Part shown: piece after piece, positions 7,960 through 15,892 of the stretch
How the letters are laid out: every line of letters begins with the position of its first letter
How positions within the stretch are numbered: the first letter of the stretch is position 1
Assembly: GCA_040883315.1 (NCBI GenBank)
Contig: JBFLKU010000004.1
Location: 1-22,112 of the forward strand
Origin: JAFGUF01 sp040883315
GTDB lineage: Bacteria; Bacillota; Clostridia; Christensenellales; UMGS416
Reading direction: 5' to 3'
Length of the DNA: 22,112 bases
The notes under the pieces: generated by a model
The model's input: the letters and a program-made list of their open reading frames with translations, nothing else
Database searches by the model: none
What the model was told of the DNA's origin: nothing
Program-made: the position numbers and the translations under genes

Positions 7960-8265
7960 TTATATCTCTAGTCTTTCCACTACTTCGCCTTCTTCTAGTG
8001 CATCCATAATCTCTTCCACATCGTCAGGCGTCACCTTTCCATACCATGTCTGCTGGGGATATACCATCACAATCGGCCCCATGCTGCAAAGACCCACGCA
8101 TCCCATATGGGAAACCATCACTTCGCTGTCCATGTCTCTGTCGCTTACTTCCTCTACAAAATTCTGCAGAATTTCATGAGATTCCTTTTTCTCGCAGACT
8201 CCCTGCACCGGTCCATTCAGCCTTGCACTGCTGCAAACAAAAATATGATATTTTGGTTTATCCAT
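7960..8265 (-). CDS. Thioredoxin-fold [2Fe-2S] ferredoxin, nitrogenase-associated type
   Basis: A 101-residue ferredoxin of the thioredoxin-like [2Fe-2S] family. Four cysteines are in the expected arrangement: Cys11 (FVCSS), Cys24, Cys56 and Cys60 (MGCVGLC). The nearest known relative in type is the C. pasteurianum [2Fe-2S] ferredoxin, reported to interact with the MoFe protein of nitrogenase; similar ferredoxins sit in nif clusters of Azotobacter. It closes the operon, 10 bases after the ATPase gene, so it should be made together with nitrogenase. Its role may be electron transfer to or redox protection of nitrogenase; the precise role is not settled for this family. It is not the usual 2[4Fe-4S] electron donor. 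Confidence 0.9.
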   Translation of the reverse strand: MDKPKYHIFVCSSARLNGPVQGVCEKKESHEILQNFVEEVSDRDMDSEVMVSHMGCVGLCSMGPIVMVYPQQTWYGKVTPDDVEEIMDALEEGEVVERLEI

Positions 8266-8275
8266 TTCTTCCTCC

Positions 8276-9043
8276 TTATGCGGTTTTTGTAATGTATTTT
8301 CTTATTCTTTCATCGTCTATTTTGTGTATGTCGATACAATATAAATCGTGAAGTATATCTTGATTTTCCAGTATCGATACATCTTCATTTTTATATACTT
8401 TTCCGTCCTTTATCATCAGCACTTTATCAGCAAATGCCTTTGCCTGAGACGGCGAGTGGCACGTTATCAGCAAGGATAGGTTTTCATCTTTCAGCTTCCT
8501 TATTTGCGAAAGCACATTTATAGCGTTGTTATAGTCTAGGCTGGCTGTAGGCTCATCCATTATTATGAGCTTTGGCTTTTGTACCAGTGCTCTAGCTATC
8601 AGTACCAGCTGCTTTTCTCCGCCGGATAGCTTTTTAAATTTACGATTTGCCAGGTGAAGTATGCCAAGCTTTTGAAGCGCCTGCTCCGCCTTTTCATAGT
8701 GCTCTTTTTTCGGTTCGCTGAATGCTCCTATATACGGATTGCATCCCATCACCACAATCTCAACAACAGGAAATGAAAAAGTACAGTTGTGGCATTGAGG
8801 CACATAAGCTATCTGCTTGGCTATTTCTTTCTTGCTCAATCTGTCTATTTTCTTTCCGCCTATTGCTATATCGCCGCTTTGGTACTTTATGAATCCCATG
8901 ATGGTTCTGAAAAGCGTTGTTTTCCCTGCTCCGTTGCTGCCCAGTATAGCGTATATTTCACCCTGCTCCACAGACATATCTATAGCTTTTAAAATCGGCT
9001 TGCTGCCTAGATTGACGGCAAGGTTTTCTATTTTTAAAATCAT
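8276..9043 (-). CDS. ABC importer ATPase, BtuD/FecE type (probably molybdate)
   Basis: A 255-residue ATPase with Walker A GSNGAGKT (35-42), Q-loop glutamine 83 (VPQ), signature LSGGEKQ (139-145), Walker B LIIMDEPT with Asp163 and Glu164, and H-loop His196. All catalytic residues are present. The domain order and length match the type II importer ATPases for metal chelates, vitamin B12 and, in the MolABC branch, molybdate. It is encoded 11 bases after the permease gene and 10 bases before the ferredoxin gene. Being co-transcribed with nitrogenase makes supply of molybdenum (or iron) for the FeMo cofactor the likely role; substrate is inferred from context. Confidence 0.88.
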   Translation of the reverse strand: MILKIENLAVNLGSKPILKAIDMSVEQGEIYAILGSNGAGKTTLFRTIMGFIKYQSGDIAIGGKKIDRLSKKEIAKQIAYVPQCHNCTFSFPVVEIVVMGCNPYIGAFSEPKKEHYEKAEQALQKLGILHLANRKFKKLSGGEKQLVLIARALVQKPKLIIMDEPTASLDYNNAINVLSQIRKLKDENLSLLITCHSPSQAKAFADKVLMIKDGKVYKNEDVSILENQDILHDLYCIDIHKIDDERIRKYITKTA

Positions 9044-9054
9044 AGCTTTCCTTT

Positions 9055-10065
9055 CTACCAGCTTCTTTTGCCCTTTATCATCAGATATAGGAAAAAAGGT
9101 GTTCCAACCAAGGATGTCAATATGCCAAGGGGTATCTCCGAGGTGAATACCACTCTAGATATAGTGTCTAGAACCAGCATAAATATTCCGCCTAGTGCTA
9201 TGGCTGCCGGCATCAGTTTTCTGTAGTCGTTTCCTACTATCATCCTTCCAATGTGCGGAACTACAAGCCCGACCCATGATATCATTCCGCTTATAGATAC
9301 TACAGATGCAGTGATTATAGTGGAGAGCAGAATAATAACACCATTTAGCTTGCCAGTTTCTATTCCCAATGACGCAGCTTCCTCTTCATCCAGCGTCATT
9401 ATATTTATCTTCCACCTGAGAAGAAACAGACCTATCAGCCCTATCACCACAGGAACTGCCACATATATGACATCGCCCATCTTTACATCTGCAACAGAGC
9501 CTAGCAGCCAAAATGTAATAGCAGGAAGATCATCATACGGGTCTCCGATATATTTCAGCAGAGACAAAATCGATGTGAATGCCGAGCTGATTACCACGCC
9601 TGTTAGAATAAGTGTCAGCGTTCTATCCATGCCTTTAGAGACCAGTCGGCTAATTACGTATACAATAGCTACGGCACTTATCCCGAATAAAAACGCTGTT
9701 CCCTGAATAGCCCCTGCACCAAGCCCCAGCAGTATGGCGACACCTGCCCCCACACCAGAGCCTGCGGAAACCCCCAGAAGGGATGGGGAAACCATAGGGT
9801 TTTTGAAAATGCCCTGATAGCTTGCCCCTGCTGCAGAAAGTGCACTGCCGAGCAATATAGATGCTATTATTCTAGGCAGCCTGACCTTATATAAAATATT
9901 GTGTACCACAGATAGATTCTCTTTAGCATACCCTTTTGCAAATATCGCATATGCTATATCTTTTATTTCTATACTATACCTTCCCAAGCAAAGAGATATA
10001 CCTGCCAGTATCAGCAATAATAAATATAAATAAATTATTTTGGTTTTCTTTCTGCCCGCTCTCAT
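9055..10065 (-). CDS. ABC importer permease, FecCD/BtuC family (probably molybdate)
   Basis: A 336-residue permease of the FecCD family, with about ten membrane spans beginning at residue 9. Characteristic motifs are visible: YKVRLPRIIASILLGSALS, GASYQGIFKNPMVSPSLLG and GLVVPHIGRMIVGNDYRK. The loop DPYDDLPAITFWLLGS matches what I recall from MolB-like permeases; this is memory, not a search. Two copies form the channel with two ATPase subunits. It starts one base after the lipoprotein stop codon. Such type II importers usually carry iron chelates or cobalamin, but the MolABC system of Haemophilus carries molybdate and tungstate, which suits a nitrogenase operon better. Confidence 0.88.
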   Translation of the reverse strand: MRAGRKKTKIIYLYLLLLILAGISLCLGRYSIEIKDIAYAIFAKGYAKENLSVVHNILYKVRLPRIIASILLGSALSAAGASYQGIFKNPMVSPSLLGVSAGSGVGAGVAILLGLGAGAIQGTAFLFGISAVAIVYVISRLVSKGMDRTLTLILTGVVISSAFTSILSLLKYIGDPYDDLPAITFWLLGSVADVKMGDVIYVAVPVVIGLIGLFLLRWKINIMTLDEEEAASLGIETGKLNGVIILLSTIITASVVSISGMISWVGLVVPHIGRMIVGNDYRKLMPAAIALGGIFMLVLDTISRVVFTSEIPLGILTSLVGTPFFLYLMIKGKRSW

Positions 10066-10066
10066 T

Positions 10067-11179
10067 TTAGTTCCCTAAAAGCTTTTCTGCCTCTTCATCG
10101 CTAAGCTCACAGCCATAGAACAGACTGTAGAATTCTTTTACTTCCTCTGTCATGTCGTAATTGTATATTTCAGGGTATAATAGATTGCCCAGCCACTTAA
10201 TTCCGATTATTCTGTTTACTGATGGCGGTCTGTCAAACCAGTTGAAAGGAAGGCGAGGAACACTGAATACCATGTCGTTTTTCACGGCGCCTATTTCTGC
10301 CCATATTTCATCAGTTTTTATTGTCTCATATGCTTTGCTCATTGCGGCACCTTTATGCCCCACCAATATCACCTGCGGATTCCAGTTAAGCACTCGTTCT
10401 ATTGTCACTTGTCCACTAGTCTCCTTGCTTTTAGTTGTTGCTATGTTTGTAGCTCCTACCAGCTCAATTAGCTCTGCATTAGGTGATCCTGAATATTCTG
10501 TTGTAAGTCCATCATCTAAATAGGCATAATATATATTTATTCTTTCAGTTATGATTGAGCTCATTTGAATTGATTTATCATATGCTTCTGTGTAATAGGC
10601 TGCTAATTCATCTGCTTTTTCGTCTTTCCTTAATACAGTTCCTAAAAAATTATATGCTTCATCGTAATTGCTCATGTTTGCATAAATAACTAAAACGGGT
10701 ATACCCAGTTTTTCTTGCAGATCATCAGCGGCTTCTATCACTTTATCACTGATTTTTACATCCGCTATCAAAACAATATCTGGATTCATGGAAATAATCT
10801 CTTCTATATTTGCCTCTTTTCCGCTACCATAAAGGTTGCCCACCACAGGCAAATCCACCACTTCTTGTCTCAGGTATTTTTTCGCTGCGTCACTGAAATC
10901 TAAATTCCACGCTATCATCGTCTCCGGCGCTAATGTGTATAGCAAAATGGTTGAGTTGTTGTTTGTTCCAAACACCGTTTCTATTTGTGTTGGGATTATC
11001 ACCATTCTGCCCGCCATGTCCTCTATCTCCATTCTATTGGGCACTTCTGTGGTTTTTCTTTCTTGTATCGTTTCGGTGGGGTTTCCTGTGTATGTTTCCG
11101 TTTCTTTTGAGCTGCATCCTGCAATCAGTGCAGCTGCCAAAACCAGGACTAATATTATTCTTGTATTGCGCATATCCAT
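10067..11179 (-). CDS. Substrate-binding lipoprotein of the nif-linked ABC importer (probably molybdate)
   Basis: A periplasmic-binding-protein fold of about 370 residues (Fe3+/B12/MolA type, single long-helix hinge). The frame is open upstream into nifK, but the start is placed at ATG 11179. From there the protein begins with a short basic region, a hydrophobic stretch and the lipobox LIAGC, with the lipid-bearing Cys at residue 22. ATG 11173 is an equally good alternative. The IEDMAGRMVIIP region opens the binding domain. PFNWFDRPPSVNRIIGIKWL near the C-terminus is a motif I associate with MolA-like proteins. No normal ribosome binding site is adjacent to the start: AAGGAG lies before a GC-rich hairpin, and folding of that hairpin would bring it to about 5 bases from the ATG. 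Molybdate as substrate is inferred; iron chelates are the alternative. Confidence 0.82.
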   Translation of the reverse strand: MDMRNTRIILVLVLAAALIAGCSSKETETYTGNPTETIQERKTTEVPNRMEIEDMAGRMVIIPTQIETVFGTNNNSTILLYTLAPETMIAWNLDFSDAAKKYLRQEVVDLPVVGNLYGSGKEANIEEIISMNPDIVLIADVKISDKVIEAADDLQEKLGIPVLVIYANMSNYDEAYNFLGTVLRKDEKADELAAYYTEAYDKSIQMSSIITERINIYYAYLDDGLTTEYSGSPNAELIELVGATNIATTKSKETSGQVTIERVLNWNPQVILVGHKGAAMSKAYETIKTDEIWAEIGAVKNDMVFSVPRLPFNWFDRPPSVNRIIGIKWLGNLLYPEIYNYDMTEEVKEFYSLFYGCELSDEEAEKLLGN

Positions 11180-11204
11180 AAAAGGCGGCATATTACATGC
11201 CGCC
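11180..11204 (-). terminator. GC-rich hairpin with T-run between nifK and the lipoprotein gene (possible attenuator)
   Basis: On the minus strand GGCGGCAT (11204-11197) pairs perfectly with ATGCCGCC (11191-11184) around loop GTAAT, followed by TTTT (11183-11180) and then the lipoprotein ATG. This looks like an intrinsic terminator with a short T-run. It would lower expression of the importer relative to nitrogenase, or act in translation, because the ribosome binding site AAGGAG (11211-11206) lies just upstream of the stem. Confidence 0.65.
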
Positions 11205-11220
11205 GCTCCTTTCAGTAAAG

Positions 11221-12594
11221 TTACATGACTAATTCGAAATCTTCGTCTGCACACTCTCTATCATATTTATCTAGGAATGCAGTGGATATTTTCTCTATCA
11301 GTCTAATAGCTCCTACGTAGCCTACAGTTGGGAAAAAGCTATGCCCTACTCTGTCTAGTATTGGGAAGCCTACCCTAATGAATGGCACATTTTCAGCACG
11401 TGAAATATATTTTCCGTATGTGTTGCCTATCAAAATATCAACAGGCTCGTTTTTCATCCATTGGTGAAGTGTCATCAGGTCGCCGTTGTTCATAATATTT
11501 GAACCTTCTATTCCTGCTTCATCCAATATTTCTTCTATGCTCTTATCGAATGATTTACCAGGAGTTCCTGTCAGAATATGAACAGGTATCATACCCAATG
11601 ATATTACTAGTTCTGTCATTGCAATCACTGTGTCCGGGTCACCGAATATTGCAGCCTTTTTGCCGTGGTAATGGTTGTGAATATCCACCATCAAGTCCAC
11701 CAGCTGTCCGCGCTCCATCTCCAGCTCCTTTGGCACTTCAGATCCTGTGTGTTCCAGCACGCTCATAATAAATTCGTCTGTTGCTTTCACACCAATAGGC
11801 AGCTTCAGCACTTTTGAGGGCACATCGCATTTTTTCTCCAGCTCATATGCTCCATCTTTTGATGAAAACTCTCCAAGAGCCAATGTGACGCAGGAATCAC
11901 CGGTTTTCTTTATTTTCTTCACTGGTGTTCCGCCCTCTGGATACATTTCGTATCTTCCAGTCATAGGTGCGTTTACCACTCCGCTAGTATCCGGAAACAT
12001 AATATATTTTGCTCCCAGCAGCTCCAGCATTCTCTTTATTTCCTTCATATCACTCGGCTCAACAAAACCGGGGATTACGTTGATTGTTTTGTTTTTTTCT
12101 TCTTCCTTTGCCTTAGCTAGGTATGTGACCATTGCTTTTGTCATATTGGAAAAGCCTGTGATATGCGATCCTGTGTAGCTAGGCGTATTAGCATGGATTA
12201 CTATTTTGCCCTCCGGAAGGGATGGCATAGTGTCCTTTATTATCTCTCCCATGTCGTCACCTATTGTTTCACTCAGACATGTCGAGTTTACGGCTACGAT
12301 ATCAGGGTTGTAAATATTAAAAATATTTTCAAGACCTTTTTTAAGGTTTGACTTTCCTCCGAATACGCATGCACCCTCTGTGAATGAGCTGGTAGATGCC
12401 ATAATCGGGTCGCGATAGTGTCTGGTAAGATGCATCCTGTGATAGGAGCAGCAGCCCTGTGAGCCATGACTGTGAGGCAAGCAATTGTGTATGCCTAGCG
12501 CAGCATACATTGCACCAATAGGCTGGCATGTCTTTGCCGGATTCACCACCAGTGCACTACGCTCTGATGAATCTTTTTTAGTATAATCTAGCAT
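11221..12594 (-). CDS. nifK: Nitrogenase MoFe protein beta subunit (NifK)
   Basis: A 457-residue beta subunit, the short form seen in clostridia (the Azotobacter protein is about 523 residues, with a longer N-terminus). The P-cluster cysteines are Cys23 (AKTCQP), Cys48 (SQGCC, first Cys) and Cys106 (STCLSE). The HANTPSYTGSHITGF motif and the C-terminal GVKA and FPILDRVGHSFFPTVGY regions are present. With NifD it forms the alpha2beta2 MoFe protein that reduces N2, holding the P-cluster at the alpha/beta interface. The gene starts one base after the nifD stop codon, with AAAGGAG inside the end of nifD, so the two are almost certainly coupled. It is the last nitrogenase structural gene; nifE and nifN do not follow as they often do. 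Confidence 0.97.
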   Translation of the reverse strand: MLDYTKKDSSERSALVVNPAKTCQPIGAMYAALGIHNCLPHSHGSQGCCSYHRMHLTRHYRDPIMASTSSFTEGACVFGGKSNLKKGLENIFNIYNPDIVAVNSTCLSETIGDDMGEIIKDTMPSLPEGKIVIHANTPSYTGSHITGFSNMTKAMVTYLAKAKEEEKNKTINVIPGFVEPSDMKEIKRMLELLGAKYIMFPDTSGVVNAPMTGRYEMYPEGGTPVKKIKKTGDSCVTLALGEFSSKDGAYELEKKCDVPSKVLKLPIGVKATDEFIMSVLEHTGSEVPKELEMERGQLVDLMVDIHNHYHGKKAAIFGDPDTVIAMTELVISLGMIPVHILTGTPGKSFDKSIEEILDEAGIEGSNIMNNGDLMTLHQWMKNEPVDILIGNTYGKYISRAENVPFIRVGFPILDRVGHSFFPTVGYVGAIRLIEKISTAFLDKYDRECADEDFELVM

Positions 12595-12595
12595 T

Positions 12596-14197
12596 TTATG
12601 CTCCTTTCTCTGCTACTTTTCCCTTCAGCGAGGGTTGTGTTGTCCATGGTGCTTTCACATAGCTCCACGCCGGCGTAAATATGCCTGCTGCTACGTCTCT
12701 CATAAAGTTCTTTGCACCTATATATCCGGCATATGGACCGCTATAATCGTATGAGTGCATTTGCTTTGAATAAACACCCATCTTTTGTATTATGTATTTG
12801 TCCTTTACGCCTGAACCAAAGAAAGAAGGCTTTAATACCTTGATTACCATTTCTGTTTCGAAGTGGTTAAGGTCATCTATTAATATAGTTCCGTCTTTCA
12901 TGTCCTTTATCAATCCGTCATATTTGCTCAGATTGATGTCATCTTTAAGCTTTTCATACTGCTCTTTTGACATTCTTAGTCTGTATTTTTTAGGGTCCTG
13001 CTCCACTTGAATTTCTTCGATGTTTCTGCTGTCTGCATCCAGCTTGATATCGGGGATAATGTCTCGGCCTTCGTAGTCATCACGGTGGGCAAATTCGTAG
13101 CCTGCAGCCACTGTCTCTATGCCCATCTCTTTTAATAGTCCTTGATAATGGTGAGCACGTGAGCCGCCAACAAACAATATGGCAGTTTTGCCTTTGCACA
13201 TCTCATAGTATTTTGCTACTTCTTCTTTCAATGCATCGGTCTCTTCCTTAATCACCTCTTCTGTGCGTTTCATCAAATCTGCATCATCAAAGAATTTTGC
13301 CATTGCGCGAAGGCTTTCACTCATGGAATCTATGCCGATAAAGTTTACCTTTATCCATGGAATACCATACTTTTTCTCTATCATTTCTGCGATATAGTTG
13401 ATAGAACGATGGCATTGAACCAAGTTTAAATCAGCATTATGTGCTTTTGCTATCTCTTCATATGTAGAGTTTCCTGTCATCGTGGTTACTACATTGTATC
13501 CTATCTTCTGAAGAACACGGCTGATTTCCCATTCGTCACCGCCTATGTTGTATTCTCCTAGCAGGTTTATTGAAAACTTTCCGACTTCTTCATCACCCTG
13601 TCCCACTACATCTGTCATCAGCTTGTTGTTTGCAATGTGGTGACCGGCGGACTGGCTGACGCCTTTATACCCTTCGCAGCTAAATCCAAGTACCGGTATG
13701 CCTATTTGCTCCTGTGCCTGCTTGGCAACTGCATGAACGTCATCACCAATCAAGCCAACTGGGCATGTTGCAGATATAGATATAGCTTTTGGTTTAAATA
13801 TCTCGTACGCTTCCAATATAGCCTTCATCAGCTTCTTTTCTCCGCCGAATACTATGTCGCTCTCCTGCATATCTGTTGAAAAGCAATACTGCAAAAAGTT
13901 TTTGCCGTCTTTTCTTGCCTTTCCTTTGTTTCTTCTAGTGCCCCATGCATAGTAGGAACATCCTATAGGCCCGTGTACTATATGCACCATGTCTATAATA
14001 GGGCCAATAACAACACCTTTGCAGCCAGCATAGCAGCAGCCCCTATTTGTGATTATTCCCGGAACAGTTCTCGTGTTCGCAGCAATCTCTTGCTTTTCTT
14101 TGTCATCCTTTATCAGAATGTGCTGTTTTCTGTTCTTCATAACACGAGCAGGATATTTATCTAAAATTTTATCTTGTAATTGCTTAAATTCACTCAT
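12596..14197 (-). CDS. nifD: Nitrogenase MoFe protein alpha subunit (NifD)
   Basis: A 533-residue alpha subunit. P-cluster ligands are Cys54 (NRGCC), Cys80 (GPIGC) and Cys145 (SATCPVG). FeMo-cofactor ligands are Cys262 (LVQCHRS) and His481 (QMHSYDYSGPY). Catalytically important Gln182 and His186 (VSQSAGHH) and Arg346 (GGSRAHH) are all kept. The HSYDYSGPY context indicates a Mo-type enzyme rather than a V- or Fe-only one. Relative to the Azotobacter protein there is an extra stretch of about 50 residues around 380-445, which is the known clostridial insertion and accounts for the greater length. An extra cysteine, Cys59 (YAGCKG), lies near the P-cluster. The gene is 22 bases after nifI2 and one base before nifK. 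Confidence 0.97.
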   Translation of the reverse strand: MSEFKQLQDKILDKYPARVMKNRKQHILIKDDKEKQEIAANTRTVPGIITNRGCCYAGCKGVVIGPIIDMVHIVHGPIGCSYYAWGTRRNKGKARKDGKNFLQYCFSTDMQESDIVFGGEKKLMKAILEAYEIFKPKAISISATCPVGLIGDDVHAVAKQAQEQIGIPVLGFSCEGYKGVSQSAGHHIANNKLMTDVVGQGDEEVGKFSINLLGEYNIGGDEWEISRVLQKIGYNVVTTMTGNSTYEEIAKAHNADLNLVQCHRSINYIAEMIEKKYGIPWIKVNFIGIDSMSESLRAMAKFFDDADLMKRTEEVIKEETDALKEEVAKYYEMCKGKTAILFVGGSRAHHYQGLLKEMGIETVAAGYEFAHRDDYEGRDIIPDIKLDADSRNIEEIQVEQDPKKYRLRMSKEQYEKLKDDINLSKYDGLIKDMKDGTILIDDLNHFETEMVIKVLKPSFFGSGVKDKYIIQKMGVYSKQMHSYDYSGPYAGYIGAKNFMRDVAAGIFTPAWSYVKAPWTTQPSLKGKVAEKGA

Positions 14198-14219
14198 AGC
14201 GTTCTCCTTTCGTCAAAAT

Positions 14220-14609
14220 CTATAATGCTTCTGTGCCTGTTTCGCCTGTGCGAACTCTTATAGCATCCAGCACCGGCATTACAAATATTTTGCCGTCGCC
14301 CATGTTTCCCGTTTGGTTTGTTTCTATTATCAGCTCCACCACTTTGTCCACTTCATCATCATTTACAACCAGCATGAGCAGTCTTTTTGCCACCAATCTG
14401 TGTGCTTCGGATATAGTCTCCATCATCTCTTTGGATTGGCCAATATCCACACTGCCATCGATTATTTCCTCTATTAGTGTATAGTCTGCTTTTTTTGCAC
14501 CTCTGCCATACACTTTTCTGCATGTAGCCACAGGAAAACCGTTTTCTGATAGGTGACGTTTGGTTTCATTGATTTTATTTATTCTAATTACTGCCAAAAC
14601 TTCTTTCAT
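14220..14609 (-). CDS. nifI2: PII-like nitrogenase regulator NifI2
   Basis: A 129-residue PII-family protein. It starts with MKEVLAVIRINKINETKRHL and carries the GNMGDGKIFVMPV motif near the C-terminus, which in PII proteins lines the ATP site. The T-loop region (about 38-60) is longer and different from that of GlnB, as expected for NifI2. In Methanococcus maripaludis NifI1 and NifI2 act together, binding nitrogenase and switching it off when ammonium appears; 2-oxoglutarate relieves this. Placement between nifH and nifD as the second of a pair identifies it. It is 12 bases after nifI1, and expression with nitrogenase ensures matching amounts. Confidence 0.93.
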   Translation of the reverse strand: MKEVLAVIRINKINETKRHLSENGFPVATCRKVYGRGAKKADYTLIEEIIDGSVDIGQSKEMMETISEAHRLVAKRLLMLVVNDDEVDKVVELIIETNQTGNMGDGKIFVMPVLDAIRVRTGETGTEAL

Positions 14610-14621
14610 AATATCACCTTC

Positions 14622-14948
14622 CTATAGTTTTTCTTCGCCTGAGCTTACAGTAAATGCTCTTTCTACCTCTGTGACAAATATTTTGCCGTCACCAAATGTG
14701 CCTTCTTTGCCTGTTTTAGCATTTTTAATGATTAAGTGAACTACTTCGTCAACTACGCTGTCTTCAACAACCATCAGCAGGATTTCTTTGGGAAGCTCGT
14801 CATAGTGAATATCTCCTACCTTTATTCCCCTCTGTTTGCCGCGCCCCACTACATCTATTTTTGTAACGGCTGCATATCCTGCATCGCTAAGTTCATCTAA
14901 TATTACAGAAACCTTTTCAGGTCTAACAATAGCTCTTATCATTTTCAT
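14622..14948 (-). CDS. nifI1: PII-like nitrogenase regulator NifI1
   Basis: A 108-residue PII-family protein with MKMIRAIVRPEKVSVILDEL at the start, the GRGKQRGIKVGD segment leading into the T-loop, and GTFGDGKIFVTEVERAF near the C-terminus. It is the expected first member of the NifI pair and sits directly downstream of nifH (26-base gap). It is shorter than NifI2 and has a distinct T-loop, as in other nifI1 proteins. There is no uridylylation-site tyrosine context like that of enteric GlnB (YRGAEY). The pair should give rapid post-translational control of nitrogenase in response to 2-oxoglutarate and nucleotides. Confidence 0.93.
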   Translation of the reverse strand: MKMIRAIVRPEKVSVILDELSDAGYAAVTKIDVVGRGKQRGIKVGDIHYDELPKEILLMVVEDSVVDEVVHLIIKNAKTGKEGTFGDGKIFVTEVERAFTVSSGEEKL

Positions 14949-14974
14949 AATAGATTTTCCTTTCTTCTCTGTAT

Positions 14975-15793
14975 TTAGCCCATCATTCCGTAGTCCATCA
15001 ATATCTGCTCCAGCCTCTCTTGGCTCATTGGCTTTGGCACTACGAACATATCATTGTTGTCAATAGCATTTGCTAGTGTCCTGTATTCATCTGCCTGCGG
15101 CTCTTTTGGATCATATTCAATAACAGTTTTCTTATTGATTTCAGCGTGCTGTACCACATTGTTTCTAGGTACAAAATGAATTAATTGGCTGCCTAGCTCC
15201 TTTGCAAATGCTTCCAGCATCTCAAACTCGTTGTCTACCTTACGAGAATTGCAGATGATTCCGCCTAGCCTTGTTTTGCCTGTGCTTGCAAACTTCGCTA
15301 TACCTTTTGATATGTTGTTGGCTGCATACATAGCCATCATTTCGCCTGATGCAACTATATAGATTTCCTCTGCCTTGCCTTCACGGATAGGCATTGCGAA
15401 ACCACCGCATACAACGTCGCCTAGTACGTCGTAGAAAACATAGTCCAGATCTTCAGTGTATGCACCTAGCTGCTCTAACATGTTGATAGATGTGATAATA
15501 CCGCGTCCTGCACATCCTACTCCAGGCTCTGGTCCACCTGACTCCACGCATTTGATATTGCCGTATCCTGTTTTCATTATTGCGTCTAGTTCGATGTCTT
15601 CGCCTTCTTCGCGCAGTGTGTTCAGCACTGTCTGCTGTGCCAGACCTCCCAGTATTAGTCTTGTTGAGTCGGCTTTTGGATCACATCCTACTATCATAAC
15701 CTGTTTGCCCATCTCTGCCAGTGCAGCTGTCAGATTCTGAGTAGTTGTAGATTTTCCAATACCGCCTTTTCCATAAATTGCGACTTGTCTCAT
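14975..15793 (-). CDS. nifH: Nitrogenase iron protein (NifH)
   Basis: A 272-residue dinitrogenase reductase. P-loop GKGGIGKS is at 8-15. The cysteines that hold the single [4Fe-4S] cluster across the dimer are Cys94 (GVGCAGRG) and Cys129 (DVVCGGF). Arg97 corresponds to the residue ADP-ribosylated in some other diazotrophs, though no draT/draG is in the window. It transfers electrons to the MoFe protein with MgATP hydrolysis and also takes part in cofactor assembly. It is the first gene of the operon, behind a strong promoter and a long leader with a terminator. The ATG at 15793 is preceded by a purine-rich site (AAAGGCGGAAG). The length and all motifs are normal. Confidence 0.98.
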   Translation of the reverse strand: MRQVAIYGKGGIGKSTTTQNLTAALAEMGKQVMIVGCDPKADSTRLILGGLAQQTVLNTLREEGEDIELDAIMKTGYGNIKCVESGGPEPGVGCAGRGIITSINMLEQLGAYTEDLDYVFYDVLGDVVCGGFAMPIREGKAEEIYIVASGEMMAMYAANNISKGIAKFASTGKTRLGGIICNSRKVDNEFEMLEAFAKELGSQLIHFVPRNNVVQHAEINKKTVIEYDPKEPQADEYRTLANAIDNNDMFVVPKPMSQERLEQILMDYGMMG

Positions 15794-15821
15794 CTCGTCT
15801 TCCGCCTTTCAAAATTATTTT

Positions 15822-15838
15822 AAAGCACCAAGTGCCTT
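15822..15838 (-). promoter_or_regulatory. Hairpin or inverted repeat between the leader terminator and nifH
   Basis: On the minus strand AAGGCAC pairs with GTGCTTT around a 3-base loop (one G-T pair). It lies between the leader terminator and the nifH ribosome binding site, about 30 bases before the ATG. It may protect the 5' end of the mature nifH message or be a protein site; the function is unknown. Confidence 0.35.
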
Positions 15839-15845
15839 ATTACCT

Positions 15846-15892
15846 AAAAAAGAAAAAAGCCTTAATTACGCTCTCAAATTAACGTAACTAAG
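15846..15892 (-). terminator. Intrinsic terminator within the nifH leader (attenuator)
   Basis: Read on the minus strand, CTTAGTTACG (15892-15883) pairs with CGTAATTAAG (15870-15861), ten pairs with one G-T, around a 12-base loop. GCTTTTTTCTTTTTT follows (15860-15846). It lies downstream of the nif promoter and upstream of nifH. It must therefore be overridden for nif expression, unless it instead ends read-through from the wecB operon. A small hexaloop hairpin overlaps its 5' arm. Confidence 0.75.

Noticed and set aside
11173..11254. Longer N-terminus of the lipoprotein starting inside nifK
   Set aside because: The extension would place about 25 residues, including basic ones, before a clear lipoprotein signal peptide. 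It is also read across the hairpin between the genes.
11747..12178. Plus-strand open frames opposite nifK, nifD, the lipoprotein and the permease (for example 9251-9706, 10836-11228, 11747-12178)
   Set aside because: These are antisense shadows of well-supported minus-strand genes and have no ribosome binding sites or recognisable domains.
12596..14197. Possible vanadium or iron-only nitrogenase alpha subunit
   Set aside because: QMHSYDYSGPY around the cofactor histidine, the clostridial insertion and the absence of a delta subunit gene between the D and K genes indicate the molybdenum enzyme.
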